In this document: one piece after another, positions 37,360 to 47,363 of the stretch
Layout of the letters: each line of letters begins with the position of its first letter
How positions within the stretch are numbered: the first letter of the stretch is position 1
Assembly: GCF_020164475.1 (NCBI RefSeq)
Contig: NZ_JAIQWX010000014.1
Coordinates: 1 to 64,000 of the forward strand
Source of the DNA: Pseudomonas sp. REP124
GTDB lineage: Bacteria; Pseudomonadota; Gammaproteobacteria; Pseudomonadales; Pseudomonadaceae
DNA: 64,000 bases
Reading direction: 5' to 3'
Program-made: the position numbers and the translations under genes
Notes under the pieces: model-generated
Database searches by the model: none
What the model was told of the DNA's origin: nothing
Seen by the model: the letters and a program-made list of their open reading frames with translations, nothing else

Positions 37360-39279
37360 TCACGCATCCAGTTCGGCCCAGCGCTCGACCATCACGTCGA
37401 GTTCAGCCTGCAACTGCGCCAGCTGAGCGATCACCGCAGCTGTCTCGGTCGCCGGACGCAGATAGAAACCGGCATCCGCCATCTGCGCTTCAACGGCAGC
37501 GATCTGCTGCTCCATGTCGTCAATCTGCCCTGGCAACGCTTCCAGTTCACGCTGCAACTTGTAGCTGAGCTTCTTCTTTGCCGCCGGTGCTTCGGCAACT
37601 GGCGCAACCGGTGCCGGTTCAGCCTTGACGATCGCGGAGTTCAAATCGGCTTTGCCGGACTTGCTTTCCGTCACGCCCAACAGGCGCGGCGAGCCGCCCT
37701 GACGCAGCCAGTCCTGGTAACCGCCGACGTACTCGCGAATCTTGCCTTCGCCTTCGAACACCAGGGTGCTGGTCACCACGTTATCAAGGAATGCCCGGTC
37801 GTGGCTGACCATCAATACGGTGCCGCTGAAAGTCAGCAACACTTCTTCCAACAGTTCCAGGGTTTCAACGTCGAGGTCGTTGGTCGGTTCGTCGAGGACC
37901 AGCAGGTTCGCCGGCTTGCTGAACAGCTTGGCCAGCAACAGACGGGCACGCTCACCACCTGACAACGCCTTGACCGGCGTGCGGGCACGCTGCGGGCTGA
38001 ACAGGAAATCGCCGAGGTAGCTCAGCACGTGGCGGCTCTGGCCGTCGATATCGATGAAGTCGCGACCTTCGGCGACGTTGTCGATCACGGTTTTTTCCAG
38101 ATCCAGCTGGTGACGCAGCTGGTCGAAGTAGGCCACGTCGATCTTCGTGCCCTCTTCCACCTTGCCGCTGGTGGGCTGCAAGCCGCTGAGCATCAGTTTG
38201 AGCAGCGTGGTCTTGCCGGTACCGTTGGCGCCGAGCAGACCGATACGGTCGCCGCGCTGCAGGACCATGGAGAAATCCTTGATCAGGAACGGACCGTCCG
38301 GGTGGGCGAAGCTCACGTTCTCCAGCACCATCACCTGCTTGCCGGATTTTTCCGCCGTGTCCAACTGAATGTTGGCCTTGCCGGTACGCTCACGACGCTC
38401 GCTGCGCTCGACGCGCAGTGCCTTGAGGGCGCGAACTCGGCCTTCGTTACGGGTACGCCGGGCCTTGATGCCCTGGCGAATCCACACTTCTTCCTGGGCC
38501 AGGCGCTTGTCGAACAGCGCGTTGGCGGTGGCTTCGGCGGCCAGCTCCGCTTCTTTATGCACCAGGAAGCTGGCGTAGTCGCCGTTCCAGTCAATCAGCC
38601 CGCCGCGATCCAGTTCGAGGATGCGGGTGGCGAGGTTTTGCAGGAAGGAACGGTCGTGAGTGATGAACAGCACGGCGCCCTGGAAATCCTTCAGCGCTTC
38701 TTCGAGCCAGGCGATGGCGCCGATGTCCAGGTGGTTGGTCGGTTCGTCGAGCAACAGCAGATCCGGCTCGGACACCAGGGCCTGGGCCAGCAGCACGCGA
38801 CGACGCCAGCCGCCGGACAGTTCGGCGAGGGTCTTGTCGGCCGGCAGTTGCAGGCGGCTGAGGGTGCTGTCGACCAGGGTCTGCAGACGCCAGCCGTCAC
38901 GGGCTTCGAGGTCGTGCTGGACGTGCATCAGCTTTTCCAGATCGGCGTCGGTGACGATGTTCTGGCTCAGGTGGTGATATTCGGCCAGCAGCGCACCGAC
39001 ACCGTCCAGGCCCGCAGCCACGACGTCGAACACCGTCCGCTCGTCGGCTACCGGCAATTCTTGCGGCAATTCGCCGATCTTGAGCCCGGGCATGCGCCAA
39101 ACGGAGCCGTCATCGGGCTTCTGGTCGCCCTTGACGAGCTTCATCATGCTGGACTTGCCAGTGCCGTTGCGGCCGATGATGCACACCCGCTCTCCACGGG
39201 CGATCTGCCAGGACACCTTGTCCAACAACGGCATAGCGCCGAAAGCAAGGGACACATCGCTGAATTTGAGCAGGGTCAT
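37360..39279 (-). CDS. uup: Uup-like ABC-F ATPase
   Basis: 639 residues from ATG 39279 (MTLLKFSDVSLAFG) with GGAG six bases upstream. Two ABC cassettes in one chain without membrane segments: Walker A GRNGTGKSS and GANGTGKTT, signatures LSGGWRRR and LSGGERAR, Walker B LLLDEPTNHLD and LVLDEPTNDLD. A charged linker and a C-terminal coiled coil (about 560-639) follow, as in Uup. ABC-F proteins act on ribosomes; E. coli Uup also affects transposon excision and replication. Cytoplasmic. Confidence 0.93.
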   Translation of the reverse strand: MTLLKFSDVSLAFGAMPLLDKVSWQIARGERVCIIGRNGTGKSSMMKLVKGDQKPDDGSVWRMPGLKIGELPQELPVADERTVFDVVAAGLDGVGALLAEYHHLSQNIVTDADLEKLMHVQHDLEARDGWRLQTLVDSTLSRLQLPADKTLAELSGGWRRRVLLAQALVSEPDLLLLDEPTNHLDIGAIAWLEEALKDFQGAVLFITHDRSFLQNLATRILELDRGGLIDWNGDYASFLVHKEAELAAEATANALFDKRLAQEEVWIRQGIKARRTRNEGRVRALKALRVERSERRERTGKANIQLDTAEKSGKQVMVLENVSFAHPDGPFLIKDFSMVLQRGDRIGLLGANGTGKTTLLKLMLSGLQPTSGKVEEGTKIDVAYFDQLRHQLDLEKTVIDNVAEGRDFIDIDGQSRHVLSYLGDFLFSPQRARTPVKALSGGERARLLLAKLFSKPANLLVLDEPTNDLDVETLELLEEVLLTFSGTVLMVSHDRAFLDNVVTSTLVFEGEGKIREYVGGYQDWLRQGGSPRLLGVTESKSGKADLNSAIVKAEPAPVAPVAEAPAAKKKLSYKLQRELEALPGQIDDMEQQIAAVEAQMADAGFYLRPATETAAVIAQLAQLQAELDVMVERWAELDA

Positions 39280-39492
39280 GAGCTTCTCCAAAAACCGGGC
39301 GCGCATTCTACCTGAATCGAGGCTTCAGAAGGCCGGCAATTTCACTGTCGAAGCACTCTGCAGTACAAATGTTGCGAACTGATGCAGACAGGTCCGCAAA
39401 CCTTTCACCGGCTGCTGGCAAAAGGCTAAGCTACGGATAATTCAGTGCCGGCATCGTCGACACTTGTCATGGTTTTTCTGTCCGGACGTCTC

Positions 39493-41421
39493 ATGCGCAG
39501 TCGCCTTTTCAATCTTTTGTCGTGTTTTTTACTTTCTGCCGCTGCCGTTCAATCCGCCCAGGCAGTGGATCTGTCCACCCAACGCCAGTATTACGATGAA
39601 GCCAAACGCGCCCTGGCCAAGGGCGACACCGGTCCTTATTTCCGTTACAGCCAGGCCCTGGCCGACTATCCGCTGGAACCTTACCTGGCCTATGACGAGC
39701 TGACCGCGCGCCTGAAAACCGCGAGCAATGCCGAAATCGAAAAATTCCTCGCCGAACACGGCGACCTGCCCCAGGCCAACTGGATGAAGCTGCGCTGGTT
39801 GCGCTGGCTGGCGGATCGCGGCGACTGGGCGACCTTCGTCAAGTATTACGACCCGAAGATGAACTTCACTGAACTGGACTGCCTGAACGCGCAGTACCAG
39901 ATCAGCCACAACCTCAAGGCCGAAGGTTACGCCAACGCCAACAAGCTCTGGCTGACCGGCAAATCCCAGCCAGCAGCCTGTGATGCGTTGTTCGGAATGT
40001 GGGCCGCCGAAGGCCAATTGACCGAACAGAAACGCTGGGAGCGCACCAAGCTTGCAGCCCAGACGCGCAACTACCCGCTGGCCACCAGCCTGGTAAACGG
40101 CCTGACCACCCTCGCCCCTCGCGGTCGTCTGCTGATCGACGTGGCGCAGAATCCCGAACTGCTCAATCAGCCGTCGCGCTTCACGCCGCCGGACGAGGCG
40201 ATGTCGGACGTAGTCAGCCTTGGCCTGCGCCGTCTCGCCCGGCAGGACCCGGACCGGGCCATGAACCTGCTCGACAGCTACGCCAGCAGCATGCACTTCT
40301 CCCGCGATGAAAAAGTGGCGATCGCCCGGGAAATCGGCCTGACCCTCGCTCGCCGCTTCGACGCCCGCGCGCTGGACATGATGACCAAGTACGACCCGGA
40401 GTTGCGCGACAACACGGTGTCCGAATGGCGCATGCGCCTGCTCCTGCGCCTGGCTCGTTGGGATGATGCCTATCAGCTGACCCGTCGCCTCCCTCAGGAC
40501 CTGGCCACCACCAATCGCTGGCGCTACTGGCAGGCCCGTAGTCTGGAACTGGCGCAGCCGCAGAATCCAGAAGTCCAAACTCTCTACAAGAACCTCGCTC
40601 GCGAGCGCGACTTCTACGGCTTTCTTGCCGCCGACCGTTCGCAATCGCCTTATTCGCTACTCAACAAGCCACTGGTGCTGAGCCAGGCCACCATCAATAA
40701 GGTGCGGAACACCCCTGGCATTCGTCGCGCCCTGGAATTCCATGCCCGCGGGCAGATCGTCGACGGTCGTCGCGAGTGGTATCACGTCAGCCGCCACTTC
40801 AGTCGTGACGAGATGGTCGCCCAGGCGAAACTGGCCTACGACCTGAAATGGTATTTCCCGGCGATTCGCACCATCAGTCAGGCCCAGTACTGGGATGATC
40901 TGGACATCCGTTTCCCGATGGCCTACCGCAACACACTGGTGCGTGAAGCGAAGAATCGCGGTCTGCACTCGAGCTGGGTGTTCGCCATTACCCGTCAGGA
41001 AAGTGCCTTCATGGACGACGCCCGCTCCGGTGTCGGTGCCTCCGGTCTGATGCAACTGATGCCCGCCACCGCCAAGGAAACTTCGCGCAAGTTCAGCATT
41101 CCCTACGCCTCGCCGCAGCAACTGTTCGACCCGGACAAGAACATCCAGCTCGGCGCCGCTTACCTGAGCCAGGTCCACAGTCAGTTCAACGGCAACCGCG
41201 TCCTCGCCTCCGCCGCCTACAACGCCGGCCCCGGCCGTGTTCGCCAATGGCTGCGCGGCGCGGACCACCTGAGTTTCGACGTGTGGGTGGAAAGCATTCC
41301 GTTCGACGAGACGCGGCAGTATGTGCAGAACGTGCTGTCTTATTCGGTGATCTACGGGCAGAAACTCAATTCGCCGCAGCCGCTGGTGGATTGGCATGAA
41401 CGGTATTTTGATGATCAGTAA
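39493..41421 (+). CDS. slt: Soluble lytic murein transglycosylase (Slt70 type)
   Basis: 642 residues from ATG 39493 (MRSRLFNLLSCFLLS), giving a signal peptide ending AQA-VD. A long alpha-helical superhelical U/L domain (about 30-470), then a C-terminal lysozyme-like SLT domain with catalytic Glu503 (ITRQES), GLMQLMPAT and AYNAGPGRV. It cleaves peptidoglycan to 1,6-anhydromuropeptides in the periplasm, which NagZ (also in this window) later processes in the cytoplasm. The length is typical of Slt70. Confidence 0.96.
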   Translation: MRSRLFNLLSCFLLSAAAVQSAQAVDLSTQRQYYDEAKRALAKGDTGPYFRYSQALADYPLEPYLAYDELTARLKTASNAEIEKFLAEHGDLPQANWMKLRWLRWLADRGDWATFVKYYDPKMNFTELDCLNAQYQISHNLKAEGYANANKLWLTGKSQPAACDALFGMWAAEGQLTEQKRWERTKLAAQTRNYPLATSLVNGLTTLAPRGRLLIDVAQNPELLNQPSRFTPPDEAMSDVVSLGLRRLARQDPDRAMNLLDSYASSMHFSRDEKVAIAREIGLTLARRFDARALDMMTKYDPELRDNTVSEWRMRLLLRLARWDDAYQLTRRLPQDLATTNRWRYWQARSLELAQPQNPEVQTLYKNLARERDFYGFLAADRSQSPYSLLNKPLVLSQATINKVRNTPGIRRALEFHARGQIVDGRREWYHVSRHFSRDEMVAQAKLAYDLKWYFPAIRTISQAQYWDDLDIRFPMAYRNTLVREAKNRGLHSSWVFAITRQESAFMDDARSGVGASGLMQLMPATAKETSRKFSIPYASPQQLFDPDKNIQLGAAYLSQVHSQFNGNRVLASAAYNAGPGRVRQWLRGADHLSFDVWVESIPFDETRQYVQNVLSYSVIYGQKLNSPQPLVDWHERYFDDQ

Positions 41422-41440
41422 TCGTTAAACGCCCTGCCCA

Positions 41441-41515
41441 TGTAGGAGCTGTCGAGTGAAACGAGGCTGCGATCTTTCAAGATCAGAAGATCGCAGCCTG
41501 CGGCAGCTCCTACAG
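41441..41515. repeat. REP element of a different class (TGTAGGAGCTGYCG)
   Basis: TGTAGGAGCTG ... GGCTGCGATCTTTCA and its inverted partner GATCGCAGCC...CAGCTCCTACA. It does not share the inner part of the class A-C repeats. Its last six bases overlap the end of the neighbouring ABC transporter gene. Confidence 0.85.
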
Positions 41516-43297
41516 GTGAAGATCGAGTTCACTTTTGCCATCACTGAACTGCAACGCCGCCAATCGCGCATACAGCGCATTACTGGCAATCAACTCCTGA
41601 TGCGTCCCCACCGCTACCAGTTTCCCTTGATCCATGACGGCAATGCGATCGGCATTCTTGACGGTCGCCAGTCGATGGGCGATGACCAGGGTGGTGCGGT
41701 TTTTCATGAGGCTAGGCAGCGCCTGCTGAATCAGGTGTTCGCTCTGGGCATCAAGGGCGCTGGTCGCTTCGTCGAGCAACAGAATCGGCGCATCCACCAG
41801 CAGCGCTCGGGCGATGGCCAGTCGTTGGCGCTGTCCACCGGACAAACCTAGCCCACCATCCCCCAGATGCGTCTGATAACCGTTGGGCATCGCCTGGATG
41901 AAGTCATGGGCATAGGCAATCTTTGCCGCTTCCTGAACTTCTTCCAAAGTCGCCGTCGGCTTGCCGTAGCGGATGTTGTCTTCGATGCTGCCGAAAAACA
42001 GCGCCGGGGTTTGCGAGACCAGGGCGAAGCAACGACGCAGGTCCAGTGGATCGAGTTGCTTCAGTGGCACGCCATCGAGCAGAAGGCGTCCTTCGGCGGG
42101 GTCGTAGAAACGCAGCAACAAGTCATACACCGTCGACTTGCCCGCACCGGACGGCCCGACCAGCGCCAGTGTCTCACCGGCCCTGACCGTCAGGCTCAAA
42201 CCATCGACCGCATAGCTTTCCGGGCGTGACGGGTAGGAAAAGCGCACGTCCTGCAATTGCAAATTGCCCAGCACCCGCGCAGGCAGCTTCACCAGGTCGC
42301 TGGCCGGCGGCACGATGATGTTTTCCGAGCGCAGCAATTCCGCGATTCTTTCCGCCGCCCCTGCCGCCCGCTGCAATTCGCCGATCACCTCGCTCAAGGT
42401 GCCGAACGCACTGCCCACGATCAGGCTGTAGAAAACGAACGCCGCCAGCTCGCCCGCGGAAATCCGCCCGGCAATCACGTCCATGCCGCCCACCCAGAGC
42501 ATCACGCCCACGGCGCCCAGCACCAGCAGGATCACCAGGGTGATCAGCCAGGCACGTTGAAAAATACGTTTACGCGCGGTGTTGAACGCCTCTTCCACGG
42601 TCGCGGCAAAACGTTGCTCGTCCTGCGCCTGATGGTTGTAGGCCTGCACGGTCTTGATCTGGCCGAGGGTTTCCGAAACGTAGCTGCCGATGTCGGCGAT
42701 GCGGTCCTGGCTTAGCCGCGACAGATTGCGCACCCGTCGGCCGAAGATCAGGATCGGCGCGATGACTAGAGGCAAGGCGACGACCACGATGCTGGTGAGC
42801 TTGGGGTTGGTGACAAATAGCAGGACGATCCCGCCGATGACCATCAACAGGTTGCGCAGGAACATCGACAGCGAAGAGCCGATCACCGATTGCAGCAACG
42901 TGGTGTCAGCGGTCAGGCGTGACTGGATTTCCGAGCTGCGATTGTTTTCGTAGAAACCCGGATGCAGATAAATCAGATGGTTGAATACCCGCTGGCGGAT
43001 GTCGGCGACGCAACGCTCGCCGATCCACGACACCAGGTAAAACCGTGCGAAGGTGCCCACCGCCAGGCCCATCACCAGCAGCATGAACAAGCCGATGGAT
43101 TGATTGAGCAAGTGCGGTGACTGGGTCATGAAACCCTGATCCACCAGCAAGCGAATGCCCTGCCCCATGGACAGGGTGATGCCCGCCGTGACGATCAAGG
43201 CAAGCAAGGCACCCAGGGCGTGCCAGCGATACGGCGCGATGAAGCGGCTGGCGAGGCGAAGGGCGCGGCGGTGGCGAACTGAAAGCATCGGCATCAT
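41510..43297 (-). CDS. ABC half-transporter, fused membrane and ATPase domains (MsbA/BmrA-like)
   Basis: 595 residues from ATG 43297; the ATG at 43288 (MLSVRHRR) is an equally possible start. Six membrane helices in about 20-315 (type IV exporter), then a nucleotide-binding domain: Walker A GPSGAGKST, signature LGLSGGQRQR, Walker B ILLLDEATSALD, H-loop IAHR. It probably exports a hydrophobic compound or lipid, but the substrate cannot be told; it is not the canonical msbA, which lies with lpxK. The stop codon TAG is made by the adjoining REP element. Confidence 0.85.
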   Translation of the reverse strand: MMPMLSVRHRRALRLASRFIAPYRWHALGALLALIVTAGITLSMGQGIRLLVDQGFMTQSPHLLNQSIGLFMLLVMGLAVGTFARFYLVSWIGERCVADIRQRVFNHLIYLHPGFYENNRSSEIQSRLTADTTLLQSVIGSSLSMFLRNLLMVIGGIVLLFVTNPKLTSIVVVALPLVIAPILIFGRRVRNLSRLSQDRIADIGSYVSETLGQIKTVQAYNHQAQDEQRFAATVEEAFNTARKRIFQRAWLITLVILLVLGAVGVMLWVGGMDVIAGRISAGELAAFVFYSLIVGSAFGTLSEVIGELQRAAGAAERIAELLRSENIIVPPASDLVKLPARVLGNLQLQDVRFSYPSRPESYAVDGLSLTVRAGETLALVGPSGAGKSTVYDLLLRFYDPAEGRLLLDGVPLKQLDPLDLRRCFALVSQTPALFFGSIEDNIRYGKPTATLEEVQEAAKIAYAHDFIQAMPNGYQTHLGDGGLGLSGGQRQRLAIARALLVDAPILLLDEATSALDAQSEHLIQQALPSLMKNRTTLVIAHRLATVKNADRIAVMDQGKLVAVGTHQELIASNALYARLAALQFSDGKSELDLHL

Positions 43298-43548
43298 CCA
43301 ACAGGAACAATTGACAGGTTCACCCTGCACCCGCTCAACGGAGCGGAACTCGGTGAATCACAATGAGTCAGGTTAATTATGACCGGCTATACCAGACCCT
43401 AGTCGTTATCGATCTAAAGTCCGGGTAGCAACGTCGAGTTATTTCTGGTGGACTGGTGTTGCCGCCATGAATTGATCGAAGGGAGTTGTCACAGCCCGGT
43501 CACCTGACGGTTCTACATTAGGCACACAACCTGAAGAGGAGACAGGCC

Positions 43549-43728
43549 ATGTCCTTGCAAAACAGCAGCGAAGACAAAATTGAAGTGATCCGCACGCAGC
43601 CACACCAGTCTCTGGGTTGCTCGATTATCGATAAGGACGGGCGCGAAGTACCGATCACTGAAGACATGATCCAGAAAGCCTGCCGCGATCTGGACAAGCG
43701 ATTGGTCAAGCCTGCCGAACAAAAGTGA
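43549..43728 (+). CDS. PA1571 family small protein
   Basis: 59 residues: MSLQNSSEDKIEVIRTQPHQ at the start, then GCSIIDKDGREVPITEDMIQ and a basic C terminus LDKRLVKPAEQK. GAAGAGGAGA upstream is a good ribosome site and an intrinsic terminator follows within 20 bases, so it is a complete single-gene unit. Highly conserved in Pseudomonas; soluble, function unknown. Confidence 0.85.
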   Translation: MSLQNSSEDKIEVIRTQPHQSLGCSIIDKDGREVPITEDMIQKACRDLDKRLVKPAEQK

Positions 43729-43746
43729 TATAGCCAACGTCTTCTG

Positions 43747-43775
43747 AACCCGGCCCTTGGTGGCCGGGTTTTTTA
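43747..43775 (+). terminator. Terminator of the PA1571-family gene
   Basis: AACCCGGCC, six-base loop, GGCCGGGTT, then a T run. Confidence 0.93.
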
Positions 43776-43805
43776 TGGGTGTTTTCTGACAGATCTGCGG
43801 CGTCT

Positions 43806-43910
43806 GCATTCGCGAGCAAGTCGAATCGTCGCACCGCCGCTCCCACAATTTGATCGCATTCCACCTGAAGGAACCGGGTCAAATTGTGGGAGCGGGCTTG
43901 CTCGCGAAGA
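43806..43910. repeat. REPIN, class B with an insertion in the left arm
   Basis: It carries the same TCGAATCGTCGCACCG insertion as the copy at 15197, in the same place within the arm but in the opposite half of the element. The other arm is standard. Confidence 0.88.
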
Positions 43911-43924
43911 GGCCAACCTGGTCT

Positions 43925-45067
43925 CTAAACTGCCGACGCCCCCAACGCCGCCACAATCTGCCGCAATGCCGGGCTCTCGCCTTCGATCCGCACCTTCAAT
44001 CCATCTATTTCCCGACGCGACGGGTAGTTCTTGCGCAAGGCATCGAACGCCGCCCGCTGCTGACTGACACTACCGACCAGACTGCGGCGGAAATCCGCGT
44101 CGTCACGGCGCGGGTCGTAGACGCCACGGCACAGCATCGCCAGCGCCCAGGCCGGATCGGTTTCGGCGTCCAGGGTCACTTGTGACAGCCAGGGTGCAGG
44201 CAGCAGATCGCTCAGATTGACCCGGGCCGGCTGGCCGAGGAAATCGCAATACGCCTGATAGATCTGCGCCGTGCCCCGCTGCTTGCCGTCGAGGCTGTAA
44301 CCGGCAATGTGCGGCGTCGCCAACACACAGAGATCGGCCAGCGCCGCATCGACTTCCGGCTCGCCTTCCCAGACGTCCAGCACTGCTTGCAGGTCTTCCC
44401 GGTCCAGCAGCACATCGCGCAAAGCCGCGTTGTTGACCACCGGACCGCGGCTGGCATTGATCAGCCAGGCACCGGGTTTGAGTCGGTTCAGCTGCTTCTT
44501 GTCAAACAAATGCCAGGTCGACTGCGGGCCTTTTTTGGTCAGCGGCGTGTGCAGGCTGATCACGTCGCATTGCTCGATGATCTGTTCCAGGCTGACGTAA
44601 TCGCCCCCTTCGGCGGCTTGCCGTGGCGGATCGCAGACCAGGGTTTTCCAGCCCAGACCCTGCAGGACCTTGACCAGACGCCCTCCGACCTGACCGGCCC
44701 CGACCACGCCGTAGGTGCGTTGAGTCAGGTCGACGCCTTCGATTTCGGACAGGGTCAGCAGGCTGCCGAGCACATAGTCGACCACCCCCCGGGCATTGCA
44801 GCCCGGTGCGCTGGACCAGGTGATGCCGGCCTGGGCGAAGTAATCCAGATCCAGGTGATCGGTGCCGATGGTGCAGGTGCCGACGAAGCGAACGTTGCTG
44901 CCCTCGAGCAGTGCGCGGTTGACGTTGGTCACCGAGCGCACCAGCAGCACATCGGCCTGCTCGACGGTGGCGCGGTCGATGGAACGTCCCGGCACCCGGC
45001 GGATTTCGCCGAAACCTTCAAAGAAGGCGTCGAGCAGGGGGATATTTTCGTCGGCAACAATCAGCAT
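43925..45067 (-). CDS. pdxB: PdxB, erythronate-4-phosphate dehydrogenase
   Basis: 380 residues. D-2-hydroxyacid dehydrogenase fold: NAD-binding [24 protein letters not shown] near 120, catalytic Arg in NASRGPVV (about 205) and His in TPHIAGYS (about 250), and a C-terminal PdxB-specific dimerisation domain (about 290-380). It oxidises 4-phosphoerythronate in pyridoxal-5-phosphate biosynthesis. GGAG seven bases before the ATG. Confidence 0.96.
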   Translation of the reverse strand: MLIVADENIPLLDAFFEGFGEIRRVPGRSIDRATVEQADVLLVRSVTNVNRALLEGSNVRFVGTCTIGTDHLDLDYFAQAGITWSSAPGCNARGVVDYVLGSLLTLSEIEGVDLTQRTYGVVGAGQVGGRLVKVLQGLGWKTLVCDPPRQAAEGGDYVSLEQIIEQCDVISLHTPLTKKGPQSTWHLFDKKQLNRLKPGAWLINASRGPVVNNAALRDVLLDREDLQAVLDVWEGEPEVDAALADLCVLATPHIAGYSLDGKQRGTAQIYQAYCDFLGQPARVNLSDLLPAPWLSQVTLDAETDPAWALAMLCRGVYDPRRDDADFRRSLVGSVSQQRAAFDALRKNYPSRREIDGLKVRIEGESPALRQIVAALGASAV

Positions 45068-45148
45068 GGCAGGCTCCTTTGGCGGATCGGCAGTGTAGGC
45101 GGATAACGCCCGCCGCGCACCCCCGCCACATCGATGAAATCTCTCGCT

Positions 45149-45263
45149 TGATCGTTCCCACGCTCCGCGTGGGAATGCCTCATGTGACGCTCTGCGTCAC
45201 GCTTTTAAAAAGGGACGCAGAGCGTCCCGGGCTGCATTCCCACGCGGAGCGTGGGAACGATCA
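45149..45263. repeat. Palindromic repeat, CGTTCCCACGCTCCGCGTGGGAA class
   Basis: Nested inverted repeats: the outer TGATCGTTCCCACGCTCCGC pairs with its complement at 45244-45263, and an inner GACGCTCTGCGTC / GGGACGCAGAGCGTCCC hairpin pair lies between. A different family from the REP classes above. It occupies most of the 307-base gap between the divergent pdxB and MATE genes. Confidence 0.85.
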
Positions 45264-45374
45264 GATCAGAAACCGAATGCGTAATTACAAATCCCCAACA
45301 CAGTCTTTTCCTGACCATTGCGTCAAGGCGTAGAATGCGCCGCCTTGCGCATCAAAACCCTGGACGCTTTGCCT

Positions 45375-46775
45375 GTGAATTCCGTAACTGACACTTCCAC
45401 CCAAATTCGCACCACGCCGGTTCGCGTCGAACTCAAGGGCCTGCTCGGGCTCGCCGTGCCGATCATGATCGCGCAGCTGGCCACCACGGCCATGGGCTTC
45501 GTCGACGCGGTCATGGCCGGGCGTGTCAGCCCGCGAGACCTGGCCTCGGTGGCGCTGGGCAACTCGATCTGGATTCCGGTTTACCTGTTGATGTCCGGCG
45601 TGCTGTTGGCCACCACCCCCAAGGTTGCCCAGCGTTTTGGCGCCGCGCAGTTCGACCAGATCGCTCCGCTGGTGCGCCAGGCCCTGTGGCTGGCGCTCTG
45701 TGTCGGATTGATCGGCAGCGGACTGCTGCTCAGCGCCGAGCCGATCCTGCACTGGATGAAGGTCGATCCGCAGTTGATCGAGCCGAGCATGGGCTACCTG
45801 CACGGCATCGCCTTCGGTTTTCCCGGCATTGCCTTTTATTACGTACTGCGCTGCTACAGCGATGGCATGGGCCGCACCCGCCCGAGCATGGTCATCGGCC
45901 TGTGCGGCCTGTTGCTGAACATCCCGCTCAACTATGCGCTGATTTATGGCCATTTCGGCTTGCCCGCATTGGGTGGTGTCGGTTGCGGTTGGGCCAGCGG
46001 CATCGTGATGTGGTTCATGGCCTTGAGCATGGCCGGCTGGACTTTCTGGGCGCCCTTCTATGCCCGCACCCGGGTCCTGGCGCGTTTCGATCGTCCACAA
46101 TGGGCCGTGATCAAACGGTTGGTGAGCATCGGCCTGCCGATCGGCATCGCCGTGTTCGCCGAGTCCAGCATCTTCGCAGTCATCGCCCTGCTGATCGGCA
46201 GCCTCGGCCCGACGGTGGTCGCCGGGCACCAGATTGCTCTGAACATCAGTTCACTGCTGTTCATGATTCCGTATTCCCTGGGGATGGCGGTGACCGTGCG
46301 GGTCGGTCAGGCACTGGGCGCCGGCAATCCTTATCAGGCGCGCTTTGCGGCCAAGGTCGGACTGGGCGCGGCACTGGTGTTCGCGGCGTTCTCGGCCAGC
46401 CTGATCATGTTGCTGCGCGAACCGATCGCTTCGATCTACACCCCCGACAGGACGGTGATCCAGATCGCTTCGATGCTGATCGTGTATGCCGCGCTGTATC
46501 AGTTCTCCGATGCCATCCAGGTAATCTGCGCCGGAGCGCTGCGTGGCTATCAGGACACTCGGGTGACGATGATCCTGACGCTGTTCGCCTACTGGGGCAT
46601 CGGTTTGCCGGTGGGTTATGTGCTGGGGTTGACCGACTTGTTCGGCCCGGCCAGCGGCCCGAGCGGGCTGTGGGAAGGTTTGATCGCGGGCTTGAGTTGC
46701 GCAGCGCTGATGCTGTCGATCCGCCTGACACGCAGTGCGCGCAAGCGGATTCGCAGCGGCCATTCGGCGGGCTGA
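45375..46775 (+). CDS. norM: MATE-family multidrug/sodium antiporter (NorM/PmpM type)
   Basis: 466 residues from GTG 45375 (NSVTDTSTQIRTTPVRVELKG); longer in-frame starts upstream have no ribosome site. Twelve membrane helices in two bundles (about 18-235 and 250-455), with MATE motifs ALPIMIAQL-like at the N terminus (LAVPIMIAQLATTAMGFVDAVMAGRVS) spread over TM1-2. It exports cationic drugs coupled to Na+ or H+ in the inner membrane. It corresponds most closely to PmpM of P. aeruginosa, as far as I can judge by eye. Confidence 0.87.
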   Translation: MNSVTDTSTQIRTTPVRVELKGLLGLAVPIMIAQLATTAMGFVDAVMAGRVSPRDLASVALGNSIWIPVYLLMSGVLLATTPKVAQRFGAAQFDQIAPLVRQALWLALCVGLIGSGLLLSAEPILHWMKVDPQLIEPSMGYLHGIAFGFPGIAFYYVLRCYSDGMGRTRPSMVIGLCGLLLNIPLNYALIYGHFGLPALGGVGCGWASGIVMWFMALSMAGWTFWAPFYARTRVLARFDRPQWAVIKRLVSIGLPIGIAVFAESSIFAVIALLIGSLGPTVVAGHQIALNISSLLFMIPYSLGMAVTVRVGQALGAGNPYQARFAAKVGLGAALVFAAFSASLIMLLREPIASIYTPDRTVIQIASMLIVYAALYQFSDAIQVICAGALRGYQDTRVTMILTLFAYWGIGLPVGYVLGLTDLFGPASGPSGLWEGLIAGLSCAALMLSIRLTRSARKRIRSGHSAG

Positions 46776-46809
46776 GCCCTTTCCACAAAAACTCTGGAAG
46801 CTAAATAAC

Positions 46810-46899
46810 TGTGGGAGCGAGCCTGCTCGCGATAGCGGTCAGTCAATCAACACCGATGTTGAATGGACCACCGCATCGCGAGCAGGCTCGCTCACACAG
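46810..46899. repeat. REPIN, class B variant (GAGCGAGCCTGCTCGCGAT)
   Basis: Arms GTGGGAGCGAGCCTGCTCGCGAT / ATCGCGAGCAGGCTCGCTCACAC; CC in the left arm matches GG in the right. Confidence 0.9.
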
Positions 46900-46919
46900 G
46901 GTTGGTGTCTGGTCTGGCC

Positions 46920-47171
46920 TTAGCCGGACTTCTTGCGAATCCAGTACAGATAGGTACCGGCGTCTTCGTGCTGCGCCACCAGTTCGTGGTCGAGAAACAC
47001 GCAGAACTTGGGAATGTCGCGGCGGGTCGACGGGTCGGTGGCGATCACCTTGAGCAGACCGCCAGGCGCCAGGTCACGGATGTGCTGGTGCAGCATCATC
47101 ACCGGCTCCGGACAGTTGAGGCCGGTGGCGTCGAGGGTGCCGTCTACCGGCGTATCAAGCATTTCACTCAT
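46920..47171 (-). CDS. tusA: TusA sulfur-carrier protein
   Basis: 83 residues, SirA/TusA fold. The sulfur-accepting Cys20 is in LNCPEPVMM (CPxP motif). It passes persulfide sulfur from IscS to the TusBCD relay for 2-thiouridine in tRNA. Close to rlmM but separated from it by a REP element. The C terminus ends [10 protein letters not shown]. Confidence 0.95.
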   Translation of the reverse strand: MSEMLDTPVDGTLDATGLNCPEPVMMLHQHIRDLAPGGLLKVIATDPSTRRDIPKFCVFLDHELVAQHEDAGTYLYWIRKKSG

Positions 47172-47249
47172 GATTCACTCCTGAAACTGGCCGGCATTGT
47201 CGCGCATTGTCGGGGTTCGGTCATCTGCGACGTGGCGTCACGCCGTCCC

Positions 47250-47350
47250 TGTAGGAGCGAGCATGCTCGCGATGGACCAGAGAGCGCCGTTGGGTGTCAG
47301 GTACCCAGCGTTATCGTTGACGACCATCGCGAGCATGCTCGCTCCTACAG
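47250..47350. repeat. REPIN, class C
   Basis: Arms with GAGCATGCTCGCG on the left and CGCGAGCATGCTC on the right: fully complementary, unlike the copy at 36082, which differs by one base in the left arm. Confidence 0.9.
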
Positions 47351-47363
47351 GAATCAAAAACGA

